DNA of 64,000 bases. It comes from Pseudonocardia sediminis (GTDB lineage Bacteria > Actinomycetota > Actinomycetes > Mycobacteriales > Pseudonocardiaceae). The notes beneath the pieces are model-generated. The model had not been told where the DNA came from. It did not search any database and saw only the letters and a list, made by a program, of their open reading frames with translations. The stretch spans positions 3,160,001 through 3,224,000 of the forward strand of contig NZ_SHKL01000001.1 in the NCBI RefSeq assembly GCF_004217185.1. Direction: 5' to 3'. The position numbers and the translations under genes are program-made. Positions 36,433 to 45,284 of this stretch are shown here, piece after piece (positions within the stretch are counted from its first letter, which is position 1; the number at the start of each line of letters is the position of its first letter).

Positions 36433-37430
36433 GCCCGGCCGCGGCGCTGTGGCGGGCACGTCTCGCCGAACGTCTCGCGGACGTGGAGTACGCGGCGGCC
36501 TGGGCACTGGTGAGTCGCCTGCCGGAACCGTTGGTCACGGCCGCGTTCCGGGCCGGGGCCGACCTCGCGGCCCGTCGCGGCGGAGGAGGGGTCGACCGGT
36601 TGCGGTCGAACCTGGCGCGGGTCCGTCCCGGCGCCGGCCCGGCCGAGCTGGACGTCCTGGTCCGGGACGGGATGCGCAGCTACGCCCGGTACTGGCAGGA
36701 GGCGTTCCGGCTGCCGTCGATGGACCCGGCGGCCGTGCACGCCGCGATGCACCCGCACGTCCGCGGGATCGGGCCGTCGCTGACGACCCTGGAGTCCGGC
36801 CGCGGCGTGATCTACGCGCTGCCGCACGCCGGGAACTGGGACGTCGCCGGCCTCTACATGGTGCGTGAGCTCGCCCGGCTCGGGCTCGAGCCCGCGATCA
36901 CGACGGTGGTGCAGCGCCTGAGCCCGGAGTCGCTCTACCGCCGGTTCGTCGACTACCGGTCCTCGCTCGGCTTCGAGGTGGTCGCCGCCGACGACGGCCG
37001 CGCGGCGCACCGGGCGCTGACCCGTCGGCTCGCGGCCGGGGGAGTGGTCTGCCTGATCGCCGACCGCGACCTGTCCGGCACCGGCGTTCCGGTCGACTTC
37101 TGCGGCGCGCCCGCCCGTCTCCCGGCCGGTCCGGCCCGGCTCGCGCTGCTCACAGGCGCGGCGCTGCACCCGGCGTACGCGACGTTCACCCCGGACGCGT
37201 GGGGCGCGCGGGTCGGGCCCGAGATCGCCGTTCCGGACCGGGCGTCGGTCCCGGCCGCGGTGCAGGCGTTGGCCGTCGAGTTCGCCTCGATGATCGCGGC
37301 GAAGCCGGAGGACTGGCACATGCTGCAGCCGATCTGGACCGCCGACCTGCCCGCCCCGGCGCGCCCCGGCCCCGCCACCGCCGAGCCCGCCGGCCCGCCG
37401 CGGGCTCCCGTCGTGGAGCGGGCCCGGTGA
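36429..37430 (+). CDS. patA: Phosphatidylinositol mannoside acyltransferase
   Basis: Membrane-associated acyltransferase of 333 residues of the LpxL/HtrB superfamily, which acylates the 6-position of the first mannose of PIM. The catalytic HX4D motif is HAGNWD; LIADRDLSGTGVPVDFCGAPARLPAGPARLALLTGAALHPAY is the second conserved block. An N-terminal hydrophobic segment fits membrane binding. It overlaps pgsA (ATGA) and pimA (GTGA), the same order as Rv2612c-Rv2611c-Rv2610c in M. tuberculosis. Confidence 0.94.
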   Translation: MSPAAALWRARLAERLADVEYAAAWALVSRLPEPLVTAAFRAGADLAARRGGGGVDRLRSNLARVRPGAGPAELDVLVRDGMRSYARYWQEAFRLPSMDPAAVHAAMHPHVRGIGPSLTTLESGRGVIYALPHAGNWDVAGLYMVRELARLGLEPAITTVVQRLSPESLYRRFVDYRSSLGFEVVAADDGRAAHRALTRRLAAGGVVCLIADRDLSGTGVPVDFCGAPARLPAGPARLALLTGAALHPAYATFTPDAWGARVGPEIAVPDRASVPAAVQALAVEFASMIAAKPEDWHMLQPIWTADLPAPARPGPATAEPAGPPRAPVVERAR

Positions 37431-38614
37431 GGCCCGGTCGGGCCCGGCCCGCGGCGATCGACCTCTCGACGGGCGGGCGGCTGCGGATCGGGATCGTCTG
37501 CCCGTACTCGCTCGACGTCCCGGGCGGGGTGCAGGCCCACGTCCTCGACCTCGCGGTCGCCCTGCAGGAGCTCGGCCACGACGTCGAGGTGCTGGCCCCG
37601 GCCGTCGACGCCACCGCCGTCCCGGACTTCGTCACCTCCGCAGGCCGCGCGCTCGGCGTCCCCTACAACGGGTCCGTGGCCCGGGTGACGTTCGGCCCGG
37701 TCACCTACGCCCGCGTCCGCCGCTGGCTCGCCGAGCGCGAGCTCGACGTGCTGCACCTGCACGAACCGACGACGTTCAGCGTGTCGTCGCTGGCCCTGTT
37801 CGCCGCGCAGGGGCCGATCGTGGCCACGTTCCACACCTCGACCGAGCGTTCCCGCGCCCTGATCGCCTTCGGCGGGATGCTGCGGCCGCTGATGGAGAAG
37901 GTGACGGCCCGGATCGCGGTCTCGGCGATGGCCCGCCGCGTGCAGGTCGAGCACCTCGGCGGCGACGCGACCGAGGTGCCCAACGGCGTCGACGTCGCCC
38001 GCTACGCCCACGGCCCGGACCTGCCCGGCCGCCGTCCGGGGCCCACGGTCGGCTTCCTCGGCCGGTTCGACGAGCCCCGCAAGGGCTTCCCGGTGCTGCT
38101 CGAAGCGGTCCGGACGCTGTCGCGGACCCGGCCCGACCTGCGCATGCTCGTCGTCGGACGCGGCGACGAGACCGCACTGCGCCGTCAGGCCGGACCGGAG
38201 CTGGCGAGCAGGATCGACGTGCTCGGCGCCGTCGACGAGACGACGAAGGCCGCGGCCCTGCGCGCGATGGACGTCTACTGCGCGCCCAACCTCGGCGGCG
38301 AGAGCTTCGGGATGGTGCTGCTGGAGGCGATGGCGGCCGGGACGCCGGTGGTGGCCAGCGACATGGAAGCCTTCCGCGCCGTCCTCGGTCGCGACGACCC
38401 GGCCGGGGTGGTGGTGCCGATCGGTGACTCGGCCGCGCTCGCGACGACCCTGGGTTCGCTGCTCGACGACCCGGCCGCCCGCGCCCGCCTGGTCGCCGCG
38501 GGCCGGGCCCGGGCCGCCGGGTTCGACTGGCCGGTCGTCGCCGCGGAGGTGCTGCAGGTCTACCGGGCCGCGATCGCCGCCGATCCCCGTCCGGTCGCCG
38601 GCGGCGCGGCGTGA
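37427..38614 (+). CDS. pimA: Phosphatidylinositol alpha-mannosyltransferase
   Basis: GT4 glycosyltransferase of 395 residues that transfers mannose from GDP-mannose to phosphatidylinositol. The N-domain has RIGIVCPYSLDVPGGVQAHVLDLAVALQELGHDVEVLAP; the C-domain has TVGFLGRFDEPRKGFPVLLEAV and the nucleotide-sugar site YCAPNLGGESFGMVLLEAMAAGTPVVASD with its E-x7-E pair. GTG at 37427 overlaps the patA stop. A 20-residue leader precedes the first strand, so a later start is possible. Confidence 0.95.
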   Translation: MRPGRARPAAIDLSTGGRLRIGIVCPYSLDVPGGVQAHVLDLAVALQELGHDVEVLAPAVDATAVPDFVTSAGRALGVPYNGSVARVTFGPVTYARVRRWLAERELDVLHLHEPTTFSVSSLALFAAQGPIVATFHTSTERSRALIAFGGMLRPLMEKVTARIAVSAMARRVQVEHLGGDATEVPNGVDVARYAHGPDLPGRRPGPTVGFLGRFDEPRKGFPVLLEAVRTLSRTRPDLRMLVVGRGDETALRRQAGPELASRIDVLGAVDETTKAAALRAMDVYCAPNLGGESFGMVLLEAMAAGTPVVASDMEAFRAVLGRDDPAGVVVPIGDSAALATTLGSLLDDPAARARLVAAGRARAAGFDWPVVAAEVLQVYRAAIAADPRPVAGGAA

Positions 38615-38627
38615 GGTCCGGCCGGGC

Positions 38628-39218
38628 ATGAACGTCCTCCTCCTCGTCGGCCTGGTGCTCGTCGCCGTCCTGGTGGTGGCGGCGCTCACCGTGTGGTGCG
38701 TGACACGGGTACGGCGCCTGGACCGCCTGCACCGCCGCGTCGACGCCGCCCGCGCCGGGCTCGGCGGGGCGCTCGCCCGTCGCGTCGAGGTCACCGCGCG
38801 GGTCGCCGACGTCCTCGACGCGGAGCGGGCCACGGCACTGCGCACGGCCGCCCGGACCGCCGCCGCGACCGGCGCGCCCGCCCCGGACGGCCGGGACCCC
38901 GCCGGTGCCCGGCAGGCCCGCGAGACCGCCGAGAACGCCCTGACCAGGCAACTCGCTGCCGCCGACCCCGCCCGGCTCGGCCGTGCGCTCTCGGCGGAGC
39001 TGGCCGACGCCCAGCAGCTGGTCATCCTGGCCCGGCGCGTGCACAACGACGCCGTGCGCGACACCCTCGGCCTGCGCTCGCGCCGTCTGGTCCGCTGGCT
39101 GCACCTCGCCGGGACGGCGCCGGTGCCGGTGTACTTCGAGATCGTGGACCCGGAACCGGCCGGGAGTGCCGCAGGTCCCGCTGACGTAGACTCGGATGGT
39201 CGTCGTTCAGTGAGGTGA
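38628..39218 (+). CDS. LemA-like single-pass membrane protein
   Basis: A 196-residue protein: a membrane helix at residues 1-24 (NVLLLVGLVLVAVLVVAALTVWCV), then an all-alpha part. The segment ELADAQQLVILARRVHNDAVRDTLGLRSRRLVRWLHL closely resembles the C-terminal helix of LemA proteins (EL..TE..IA.AR..YNDAV...N), and RLHRRVDAARAGLGGALARRVEV fits their first helix. It sits between pimA and pdxS, where M. tuberculosis has a Nudix gene (Rv2609c) and a thioesterase-like gene. Function is unknown; a role at the membrane near PIM synthesis is conjecture. Confidence 0.65.
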   Translation: MNVLLLVGLVLVAVLVVAALTVWCVTRVRRLDRLHRRVDAARAGLGGALARRVEVTARVADVLDAERATALRTAARTAAATGAPAPDGRDPAGARQARETAENALTRQLAAADPARLGRALSAELADAQQLVILARRVHNDAVRDTLGLRSRRLVRWLHLAGTAPVPVYFEIVDPEPAGSAAGPADVDSDGRRSVR

Positions 39219-39224
39219 GCAGAG

Positions 39225-40163
39225 GTGTCCGTGTCGTCCGATCACGCCCGTCCCGAGAACCAGGGCTCCCAGAACCAGGGTCCCGAGCACGGCACCGCGC
39301 GGGTCAAGCGCGGGATGGCCGAGATGCTCAAGGGCGGCGTCATCATGGACGTCGTCAACGCCGAGCAGGCGAAGATCGCCGAGGACGCCGGCGCGGTCGC
39401 CGTCATGGCGCTCGAGCGCGTCCCGGCCGACATCCGCGCCCAGGGCGGTGTGGCCCGCATGAGCGACCCGGACATGATCACCGGGATCGTCGACGCGGTG
39501 TCCATCCCGGTGATGGCCAAGGCCCGGATCGGCCACTTCGTCGAGGCCCAGGTGATCCAGTCCCTCGGCGTCGACTACATCGACGAGTCCGAGGTCCTGA
39601 CCCCGGCCGACGAGGCGCACCACATCGACAAGTGGGCGTTCACCGTGCCGTTCGTGTGCGGTGCGACGAACCTCGGCGAGGCGCTGCGCCGGATCTCCGA
39701 GGGCGCGGCGATGATCCGCTCCAAGGGTGAGGCCGGCACCGGCAACGTCGTCGAGGCGACGCGCCACATGCGCTCGATCCGCTCCGAGATCGGCAAGCTC
39801 ACCACCATGGACACCGCGGAGCTCTACATCGCGGCCAAGGAGCTGCGGGCGCCGATCGACCTGGTCAGCGAGATCGCCCGCACCGGGCAGCTGCCCGTCG
39901 TGCTGTTCACCGCGGGCGGCATCGCCACCCCGGCCGACGCCGCGATGATGATGCAGCTCGGCGCGCAGGGTGTGTTCGTGGGCTCGGGCATCTTCAAGTC
40001 CGGCGACCCGGCGCAGCGCGCGTCCGCGATCGTCAAGGCCACGACGTTCCACGACGACCCGGAGATGATCGCCAAGGTCTCCCGCGGTCTCGGCGAGGCC
40101 ATGGTCGGGATCAACATCCCGGACCTCCCGGAGGACCAGCGCTACGCCGCTCGCGGCTGGTAG
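39225..40163 (+). CDS. pdxS: Pyridoxal 5'-phosphate synthase lyase subunit
   Basis: PdxS/SNZ TIM barrel of 312 residues that condenses ribose 5-phosphate, glyceraldehyde 3-phosphate and ammonia to PLP. Diagnostic segments: [58 protein letters not shown] with the Schiff-base lysine, and [16 protein letters not shown]. The ammonia-supplying partner pdxT is not next to it but at 62265, about 22 kb away. The start is GTG 39225 or 39231. It begins 6 bases after the LemA-like gene, so it is probably co-transcribed with the PIM cluster. Confidence 0.97.
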   Translation: MSVSSDHARPENQGSQNQGPEHGTARVKRGMAEMLKGGVIMDVVNAEQAKIAEDAGAVAVMALERVPADIRAQGGVARMSDPDMITGIVDAVSIPVMAKARIGHFVEAQVIQSLGVDYIDESEVLTPADEAHHIDKWAFTVPFVCGATNLGEALRRISEGAAMIRSKGEAGTGNVVEATRHMRSIRSEIGKLTTMDTAELYIAAKELRAPIDLVSEIARTGQLPVVLFTAGGIATPADAAMMMQLGAQGVFVGSGIFKSGDPAQRASAIVKATTFHDDPEMIAKVSRGLGEAMVGINIPDLPEDQRYAARGW

Positions 40164-40215
40164 TCCGCCCGCCCGCGTGCCGCTACCCGGTACGCAGGCC
40201 CCGCTCAGAACACAA

Positions 40216-40243
40216 CGCCCCGTCCGGGTCACCGGGCGGGGCG
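40216..40243 (+). terminator. Hairpin after pdxS
   Basis: CGCCCCGTCCGG (40216-40227), GTCA loop, CCGGGCGGGGCG (40232-40243), 11 of 12 pairs, about 50 bases after the pdxS stop. A GC-only stem with a CTGTCGT tail; likely terminator. The remainder of the gap to 40433 has several short GTGAC-type words but no site I can name. Confidence 0.55.
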
Positions 40244-40433
40244 CTGTCGTGTGACGCGGACTCCCCGCTCCCTCCCGTGCACGGTCCGTCGTCACCCGAG
40301 TGTTGGTTTGACGACTCGATGTGGTGATACCGGTGCACACGGTGACCCTGTGACACATAGCGTCCCCCGGGAAGCACGAGACACCTGGGAATGACGCGAC
40401 GCCTGGGACCGACGAGAGTGGCGGAGGACCCGA

Positions 40434-41957
40434 ATGAAACGTTCTGTGACGATCGCGAGCGTCGTCGCCGCGGTGATGCTGACCGCGCCGATGTCCGCGA
40501 TCGCGGACGTTCCGACGCGGCCGGTCGCGGCACCTGCCGACTGTCCCGCGACCGGCCCGGGCACGCCGGGTGCCTCCGGATCGGGTGAGCCCGCCACGGG
40601 CGGTGACGAGAAGCCGGCAGGGGAGGAGCCCGCCGGGGACGAGAAGCCGTCCGGTGACGAGCCCGCCGGGGACGACGCGTCCGGCGGCGAGAAGCCCGAC
40701 GACAGCACGTCCGCGGACCAGAAGTCCGGCGACGACACCGGCGGCGAGAAGCCCGAGGACCAGAAGCAGGGCGACGAGCCGGCCGACGACGCGTCCGGCG
40801 GCGACGAGCCCGCCGACGAGAAGCCCGCCGACGGCGACACCGGCGAGCAGAAGTCCGACGAGCAGAAGCCGGGCGACGACGGGGGCGACTCCGGCGGCGA
40901 CAGCAGTGACAGCGGTGACGGGTCCGGGGACTCGGGCTCGGGGGGCTCGTCGTCCGAGGGCACCGCGGCGGTGGCTCCGAAGCCCGCCGACGAGAAGCCC
41001 GCCGACGAGAAGCCGGCCGACGAGAAGAAGAGCGGGGACACCGGTGCGGCGGGGAAGCCGGCACCGGCGGACCCGGCCGACTGCGCCGCCCCTGCCGCGG
41101 CCACCCCGGCCCCGGGTGCCGCGGAGCCGGCACCCGGAGCGCCCGGGGCGGGCGCCGCGACGAGCGCCGCCATGATCAACAAGTGGGGCGAGCCGAACCG
41201 TGTCGACGAGTTCGACAAGGACCTGTCCGGCTGGTCGGCCTACGACGGCCCCGGGCACGCCGGCAACGGCCGCCGCTCGCCGGACGCGGCGTCGGTCAAG
41301 GACGGCCTGCTCACGATCAACGGCGACGCCGAGGGCACGACCGCCGGCCTCGCCTGGAACCCGGGCCAGAAGTACGGCCGCTGGGAGGGCCGGGTGAAGG
41401 CGCCCGCGTCCGACCCGTCGTACAACGCGCTGCTCCTGCTCTGGCCGGACGCGGAGAACTTCCCGGTCGGCGGCGAGGTCGACTTCATGGAGATGAGCGA
41501 CAGCACCCGGCAGAAGACCGAGATGTTCCTGCACTACGGCGAGGACAACAGCCAGGTGCAGGGCGAGGTGAAGGTCGACGCGACACAGTGGCAGAACTGG
41601 GCCGTCGAGTGGACGCCGGACCACATCACCGCGTTCCTCAACGGCAAGGAGTGGTGGACCACGAAGGACACCTCGATCCTGCCGCCCGGCCCGATGCACC
41701 TGTGCATCCAGCTGGACTGGTTCCCCAAGGGCGAGGGCGACGTGAAGCCGTCGGAGATGCAGGTCGACTGGGTCAAGCAGTACTCGATCCCGGAGAGCGA
41801 GCAGGGCGACGACAAGAGCGGTTCCGACGACAAGGGCTCGGACGACCAGGGCTCGGACGACAAGAGCGAGGGCCGGCCGGATCAGCCCCGCCGTACCGAG
41901 GGCGCGCCCGACCCGGCTCTCACCGGGGCCGGGCAGCGCGGGCCGAGCGGTGTCTGA
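40434..41957 (+). CDS. Secreted GH16-family glycoside hydrolase with acidic repeat linker
   Basis: A 507-residue exported protein. Signal peptide 1-24 (KRSVTIASVVAAVMLTAPMSAIA). Residues 35-245 are a Asp/Glu/Lys/Gly/Pro repeat region (GDEKPAG, GDEPADDASGG, PADEKPADEK). The GH16 domain (250-445) has the catalytic pattern ExDxxE in GGEVDFMEMS (E348, D350, E353), and ends in a short acidic tail (DDKGSDDQGSDDK). Relatives cleave beta-glucans or related polysaccharides; the true substrate is unknown. GCGGAGG lies upstream of the ATG. The repeat has internal exact DNA duplications. Confidence 0.87.
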   Translation: MKRSVTIASVVAAVMLTAPMSAIADVPTRPVAAPADCPATGPGTPGASGSGEPATGGDEKPAGEEPAGDEKPSGDEPAGDDASGGEKPDDSTSADQKSGDDTGGEKPEDQKQGDEPADDASGGDEPADEKPADGDTGEQKSDEQKPGDDGGDSGGDSSDSGDGSGDSGSGGSSSEGTAAVAPKPADEKPADEKPADEKKSGDTGAAGKPAPADPADCAAPAAATPAPGAAEPAPGAPGAGAATSAAMINKWGEPNRVDEFDKDLSGWSAYDGPGHAGNGRRSPDAASVKDGLLTINGDAEGTTAGLAWNPGQKYGRWEGRVKAPASDPSYNALLLLWPDAENFPVGGEVDFMEMSDSTRQKTEMFLHYGEDNSQVQGEVKVDATQWQNWAVEWTPDHITAFLNGKEWWTTKDTSILPPGPMHLCIQLDWFPKGEGDVKPSEMQVDWVKQYSIPESEQGDDKSGSDDKGSDDQGSDDKSEGRPDQPRRTEGAPDPALTGAGQRGPSGV

Positions 41958-41961
41958 CTGA

Positions 41962-42519
41962 TCAGGACTGGTACTCCATGATCAGGACCGCGGTCGCGGT
42001 GCCGGTCAGGGCTCGATAGGAGTGGGGCCGGTCGGCGGGGAAGGTGACGTAGTCACCGGGGTCGAGATCGACCTCCTCGCCGACCGGCCCCGCCGTCCAT
42101 CTCCCCTCCGAGACGACCATGTGCTCGGTCGTCCCCGGGCTGTGCGACTCCGCGACGCGGGGGTCGCCGTGCTCGCTGGTGATCACGTGCAGGTCCCGGC
42201 GGGCCCCGGGCGGGCAGGCCGAGATCAGCGTCCCGGTGAACGGGGACGTCTCCGACCCGATCGCCGGCCCCTGACCGGCCCGGATCACCCGGACCCCGCT
42301 CACCGGCGGGTCGACGAGCGAGCTGAACGGGACGCCGGCCACCACCGCGATCGACCACAGCGTCTCGACGCTCGGGTTCCCGGTCCCGGCCTCGAGCTGG
42401 GACAGCGTCGACTTCGCGATCCCGGCCCGGCGGGCCAGCTCGGCGGACGAGATCCCCATCCGGGTGCGCTCGCGCCGGATGGCGGCCGCGATCGTCTGCA
42501 GCGGAGGCGTTCGGTCCAT
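41962..42519 (-). CDS. XRE-family regulator with cupin sensor domain
   Basis: A 185-residue regulator: helix-turn-helix at about 8-62 (LQTIAAAIRRERTRMGISSAELARRAGIAKSTLSQLEAGTGNPSVETLW) and a C-terminal cupin with ESHSPGTTEHMVVSEGRWTAGPVG and VDLDPGDYVTFPADRPHSYRAL. It is divergent from azlCD, the usual arrangement for XRE-cupin proteins that control AzlC-type transporters. GAGGAGA precedes the ATG at 42519. A perfect 14-bp palindrome lies in the gap to azlC. Confidence 0.9.
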   Translation of the reverse strand: MDRTPPLQTIAAAIRRERTRMGISSAELARRAGIAKSTLSQLEAGTGNPSVETLWSIAVVAGVPFSSLVDPPVSGVRVIRAGQGPAIGSETSPFTGTLISACPPGARRDLHVITSEHGDPRVAESHSPGTTEHMVVSEGRWTAGPVGEEVDLDPGDYVTFPADRPHSYRALTGTATAVLIMEYQS

Positions 42520-42538
42520 CGGTCTCCTCGTTCGGCTT

Positions 42539-42552
42539 GACGAACGTTCGTC
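42539..42552. promoter_or_regulatory. Palindromic operator between XRE regulator and azlC
   Basis: GACGAACGTTCGTC is a perfect 14-bp palindrome in the 54-base divergent gap. The likely ligand is the adjacent XRE-cupin protein. Confidence 0.6.
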
Positions 42553-42573
42553 GCTGCGTTCATCGTACCGGTC

Positions 42574-43359
42574 ATGAGTTCGGCAGATCGAACGAGGCGA
42601 TCGGACGGCCGGTCGCCGGCGTCGTGGCGCAGAGCCGACGTCCGCGACGCGGTGGCGCTGTCGGTGGCCGTGGGCGTGGTCGGGGTGTCGTTCGGAGCCC
42701 TGGCCCCGGCGGCGGAGCTGAGCCCGCTGATGACGATGGCGATGTCCGTCCTCGTCTTCGCCGGGGGAGCGCAGCTCCTCGTCACCGGCGCGCTGGCGGC
42801 CGGGGGCGGTCTGGTCGCGGCCGTCGTCGCAGGCCTGGTCCTCAACCTGCGGCACCTCCCGTTCGGGCTGGCTCTGGCCGGGACGATCGGTCGCGGCCCG
42901 TCGAGGTTCCCCGGCGCGCACGTCGTCACCGACGAGTCGACGGCGTTCGTCCTGGCCCGCTCCGACGACCCGGCCCGCGCCCGTCGCGCGTTCTGGGTCC
43001 TCGGGACGATCAAGTTCACCTGCTGGCAGGGCGGGACCGCCCTGGGTCTGCTGCTCGGCACGGCCATCCCCGACCCGTCGGTGTTCGGGCTGGACGCCGC
43101 GTTCCCGGCCGCCCTGCTGGCGATGTTGTTCCCGATGCTGCGCCGGGCCGACGCCCGCCGCGTCGGCGGTGCCGCCGCGGTCGTCGCCCTGACGGCGTCG
43201 CCGTTCGTCCCGGCCGGCGTCCCGGTCCTGGCCGGACTGCTCGGGCTCGGCCTGGCCGGTCGCGGCGGTGAGCGGGCCGGGGCGGCGGCCTCCCGGGCGT
43301 TCGCCTGCTGGGAGCGGGTGCACGCCCGTGCGTTCCGCACGATCGGCGGCCGGTCATGA
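42574..43359 (+). CDS. azlC: AzlC family branched-chain amino acid exporter subunit
   Basis: Integral membrane protein of 261 residues with the AzlC pattern: VGVVGVSFGALAPAAELSPLMTMAMSVLVFAGGAQL, then NLRHLPFGLALAG, DESTAFVLAR and WVLGTIKFTCWQGGTALG. AzlC forms the large subunit of a two-part exporter for branched-chain amino acids. Its stop overlaps the azlD start by 4 bases (ATGA). Control by the divergent XRE-cupin protein is inferred from layout. Confidence 0.9.
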   Translation: MSSADRTRRSDGRSPASWRRADVRDAVALSVAVGVVGVSFGALAPAAELSPLMTMAMSVLVFAGGAQLLVTGALAAGGGLVAAVVAGLVLNLRHLPFGLALAGTIGRGPSRFPGAHVVTDESTAFVLARSDDPARARRAFWVLGTIKFTCWQGGTALGLLLGTAIPDPSVFGLDAAFPAALLAMLFPMLRRADARRVGGAAAVVALTASPFVPAGVPVLAGLLGLGLAGRGGERAGAAASRAFACWERVHARAFRTIGGRS

Positions 43360-43664
43360 CCTGGACCGCGCTGATCGTGCTGGCCGCCGGCACCTACCTG
43401 ATGCGTCTGCTCCCGTTGCTGCTGCACGACCGGCTCGAGCTCTCCGCCCGCACCGTCCGGTTCGTCGAGCTCGGCGCGGTGGCGCTGCTGGTGGCCCTGG
43501 CCGCGACCGGGACCTGGTTCGAGGGCGCGGAGTTCGCCGGATGGGCCCGCCCGGCCGGGGTCGCCGTCGCGGCGGTCGCGGTGTGGCGCAGGGTCCCGTT
43601 CGTGCTCGTGGTCGTCCTCGCCGCCGGGACGACGGCGGGCCTGCGCCTCCTCGGCGTCGCCTGA
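43356..43664 (+). CDS. azlD: AzlD family small exporter subunit
   Basis: A 102-residue membrane protein with four short hydrophobic segments and the AzlD start ALIVLAAGTYLMRLLPLLL; FVELGAVALLVALAAT and RVPFVLVVVLAAGTTAGLRL complete the family pattern. It is the partner of AzlC. Confidence 0.9.
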   Translation: MTWTALIVLAAGTYLMRLLPLLLHDRLELSARTVRFVELGAVALLVALAATGTWFEGAEFAGWARPAGVAVAAVAVWRRVPFVLVVVLAAGTTAGLRLLGVA

Positions 43665-43754
43665 CCCGGCGCCGGGCGACGTGACGGGCGACCCGGGTCA
43701 CGAACCGCACCCGCCATCGCGCGGTGACGGACCGGGCACGCGAGGATCGTCGCC

Positions 43755-45206
43755 ATGCATTGCCTCGTCGTCGGCGCGACCGGCTACATCGGATCCCGGC
43801 TGGTGCCCCGGCTGCTCGACGCCGGTCACTCGGTCCGGGTGCTGGCCCGTGACCCCGCCCGCCTGGACGGCCAGGAGTGGGCCCGCGCCGTCGAGGTCGA
43901 GCAGGGCGACGCGACCGACCGCGACGACGTCGCGTCGGCCTGCGACGGGATGGACGCCGTCGTGCACCTGGTGCACGCGATGGACGGCCCCGGCTACGCC
44001 GACCGTGACCGGGTGGCCGCCGAGGCACTGGCCGACGGCGCCGCCGCCGCGGGCGTACAGCGGATCGTCTACCTCGGCGGGCTGCAGCCGGCCGCGGACA
44101 CGAACACGGTCTCCGGGCACCTGAGCTCGCGCCGGGAGGTCGGTGACATCCTGCTCGCCGGGCCCGTGCCGACCGTGGTGCTCAAGGCCGGGATCGTCGT
44201 CGGGACCGGCTCGGCGAGCTTCGAGATGATCCGCCACCTGACCGAGACGGCGATGGGCGGCCCGTTCGTGCTGCCGCTGCCTGACCGGATGTGGAACCGG
44301 ATCCAGCCGATCGCCGTCGACGACGTCCTGCACATCATCGTCGGGTGCCTCGACCTGCCGGCGGAGGTGAACCGCGGCTTCGACATCGGCGGGCCGGAGG
44401 TGCTCACCTACCAGCGGCTGATGTCCGGCTACGCGGCCGAGGCCGGCCTGCGCCGCCCGCTGCCGATCCCGGTGCCGCTGTCCGCGCCGAAGCTGACCGC
44501 CCGCGCCGTCGCGGCGCTGACGCCGGTGCAGCGCGGCCTGGCCGAGCCGCTCGTGGAGTCGATGAAGCACGAGCTGGTCTGCGACGAGCAGGACCTGAAG
44601 GAGCTCTCCGCCCTGGTCGGGCACCCGCCCGGCGGACCGACGCCGTACCGGACGGCCGTGCGCCGCGCCCTCGACGAGGCCGGGTCGGCCGGACCGGGGC
44701 CGTCGGACGCACCGGGTTCCGGTCCTCTCGAGCTGGTCTCCGAGCACGTCCACGAGGTCGGCGCCCCGGCCGCGGCGGTCTGGTCCGTGATCGCCGGGCT
44801 GGGTGGCGACACCGGTTGGTACACCGTGCCCGGCGTCTGGACGGTCCGCGGTTGGGTCGACGGCCTGCTGGGCGGGCCGGGCAACCGGCGCACGAAGCCG
44901 TCGCGGCTGACCGAGGGCGCGGCCCTGGACTTCTGGCGGGTGGAGGACGTCGAGGAGGGCCGGCGCCTGCGGCTGCGCGCCGAGGCCGCGCTGCCCGGGA
45001 CCGCGCGTCTCGAGCTGCGCGTGGAGTGCACCGGGCGGCGGACGAGCCGCTACGTCCAGCGCGTCACGTTCCGTCCGAAGGGGATGGCCGGGCGCGCCTA
45101 CTGGTACGCCGTGTACCCCGGGCACCAGTTCGTGTTCGCGGTGATGGCCCGCACGATCGCCGGTGTCGCCGCGAGCAACCACCGCCGGGCTCTGAAAGCC
45201 CTCTGA
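43755..45206 (+). CDS. NAD(P)-binding epimerase-like protein with C-terminal DUF2867
   Basis: A 483-residue two-domain protein. Residues 1-300 are an atypical SDR: CLVVGATGYIGSRLVPRLLDAGHSVRVLARDP, IVYLGGL, PTVVLKAGIVVGTGSASFEMIRHL, RIQPIAVDDVLHIIVGCL. Residues 330-480 are a DUF2867-type SRPBCC domain (VHEVGAPAAAVWSVIAGLGGDTGWYTVPGVWTVRGWVD; WRVEDVEEGRRLRLRAEAALPGTARLELRV; YWYAVYPGHQFVFAVMARTIA). The fused arrangement is standard for the family. Substrate unknown. A strong bidirectional terminator separates it from the convergent sugar operon. Confidence 0.85.
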   Translation: MHCLVVGATGYIGSRLVPRLLDAGHSVRVLARDPARLDGQEWARAVEVEQGDATDRDDVASACDGMDAVVHLVHAMDGPGYADRDRVAAEALADGAAAAGVQRIVYLGGLQPAADTNTVSGHLSSRREVGDILLAGPVPTVVLKAGIVVGTGSASFEMIRHLTETAMGGPFVLPLPDRMWNRIQPIAVDDVLHIIVGCLDLPAEVNRGFDIGGPEVLTYQRLMSGYAAEAGLRRPLPIPVPLSAPKLTARAVAALTPVQRGLAEPLVESMKHELVCDEQDLKELSALVGHPPGGPTPYRTAVRRALDEAGSAGPGPSDAPGSGPLELVSEHVHEVGAPAAAVWSVIAGLGGDTGWYTVPGVWTVRGWVDGLLGGPGNRRTKPSRLTEGAALDFWRVEDVEEGRRLRLRAEAALPGTARLELRVECTGRRTSRYVQRVTFRPKGMAGRAYWYAVYPGHQFVFAVMARTIAGVAASNHRRALKAL

Positions 45207-45225
45207 CCCGGTCCCCGACGACGAA

Positions 45226-45262
45226 GGGACCCTCCGGGACCGTATGCGTCCCGGAGGGTCCC
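45226..45262. terminator. Bidirectional terminator between convergent genes
   Basis: A perfect 15-bp stem, GGGACCCTCCGGGAC (45226-45240) with GTCCCGGAGGGTCCC (45248-45262), 7-base loop, flanked by ACGA and TCGT that extend the pairing. It lies between the stops of the SDR/DUF2867 gene and the sugar ATPase gene. Confidence 0.85.
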
Positions 45263-45284
45263 CTCGTGGCGTGCCGGACGGGCG

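Noticed and set aside
40244..40433. c-di-AMP (ydaO-type) riboswitch or MtrA sites upstream of the GH16 gene
   Set aside because: Actinobacterial wall hydrolase genes often have the ydaO element, but its conserved blocks are absent, and GTGAC-type words here do not have MtrA spacing.
41959..41988. TGATCAGGAC direct repeat at the end of the XRE-cupin gene
   Set aside because: Only 10 bases and partly coding; too short to list with the other stop-codon duplications.
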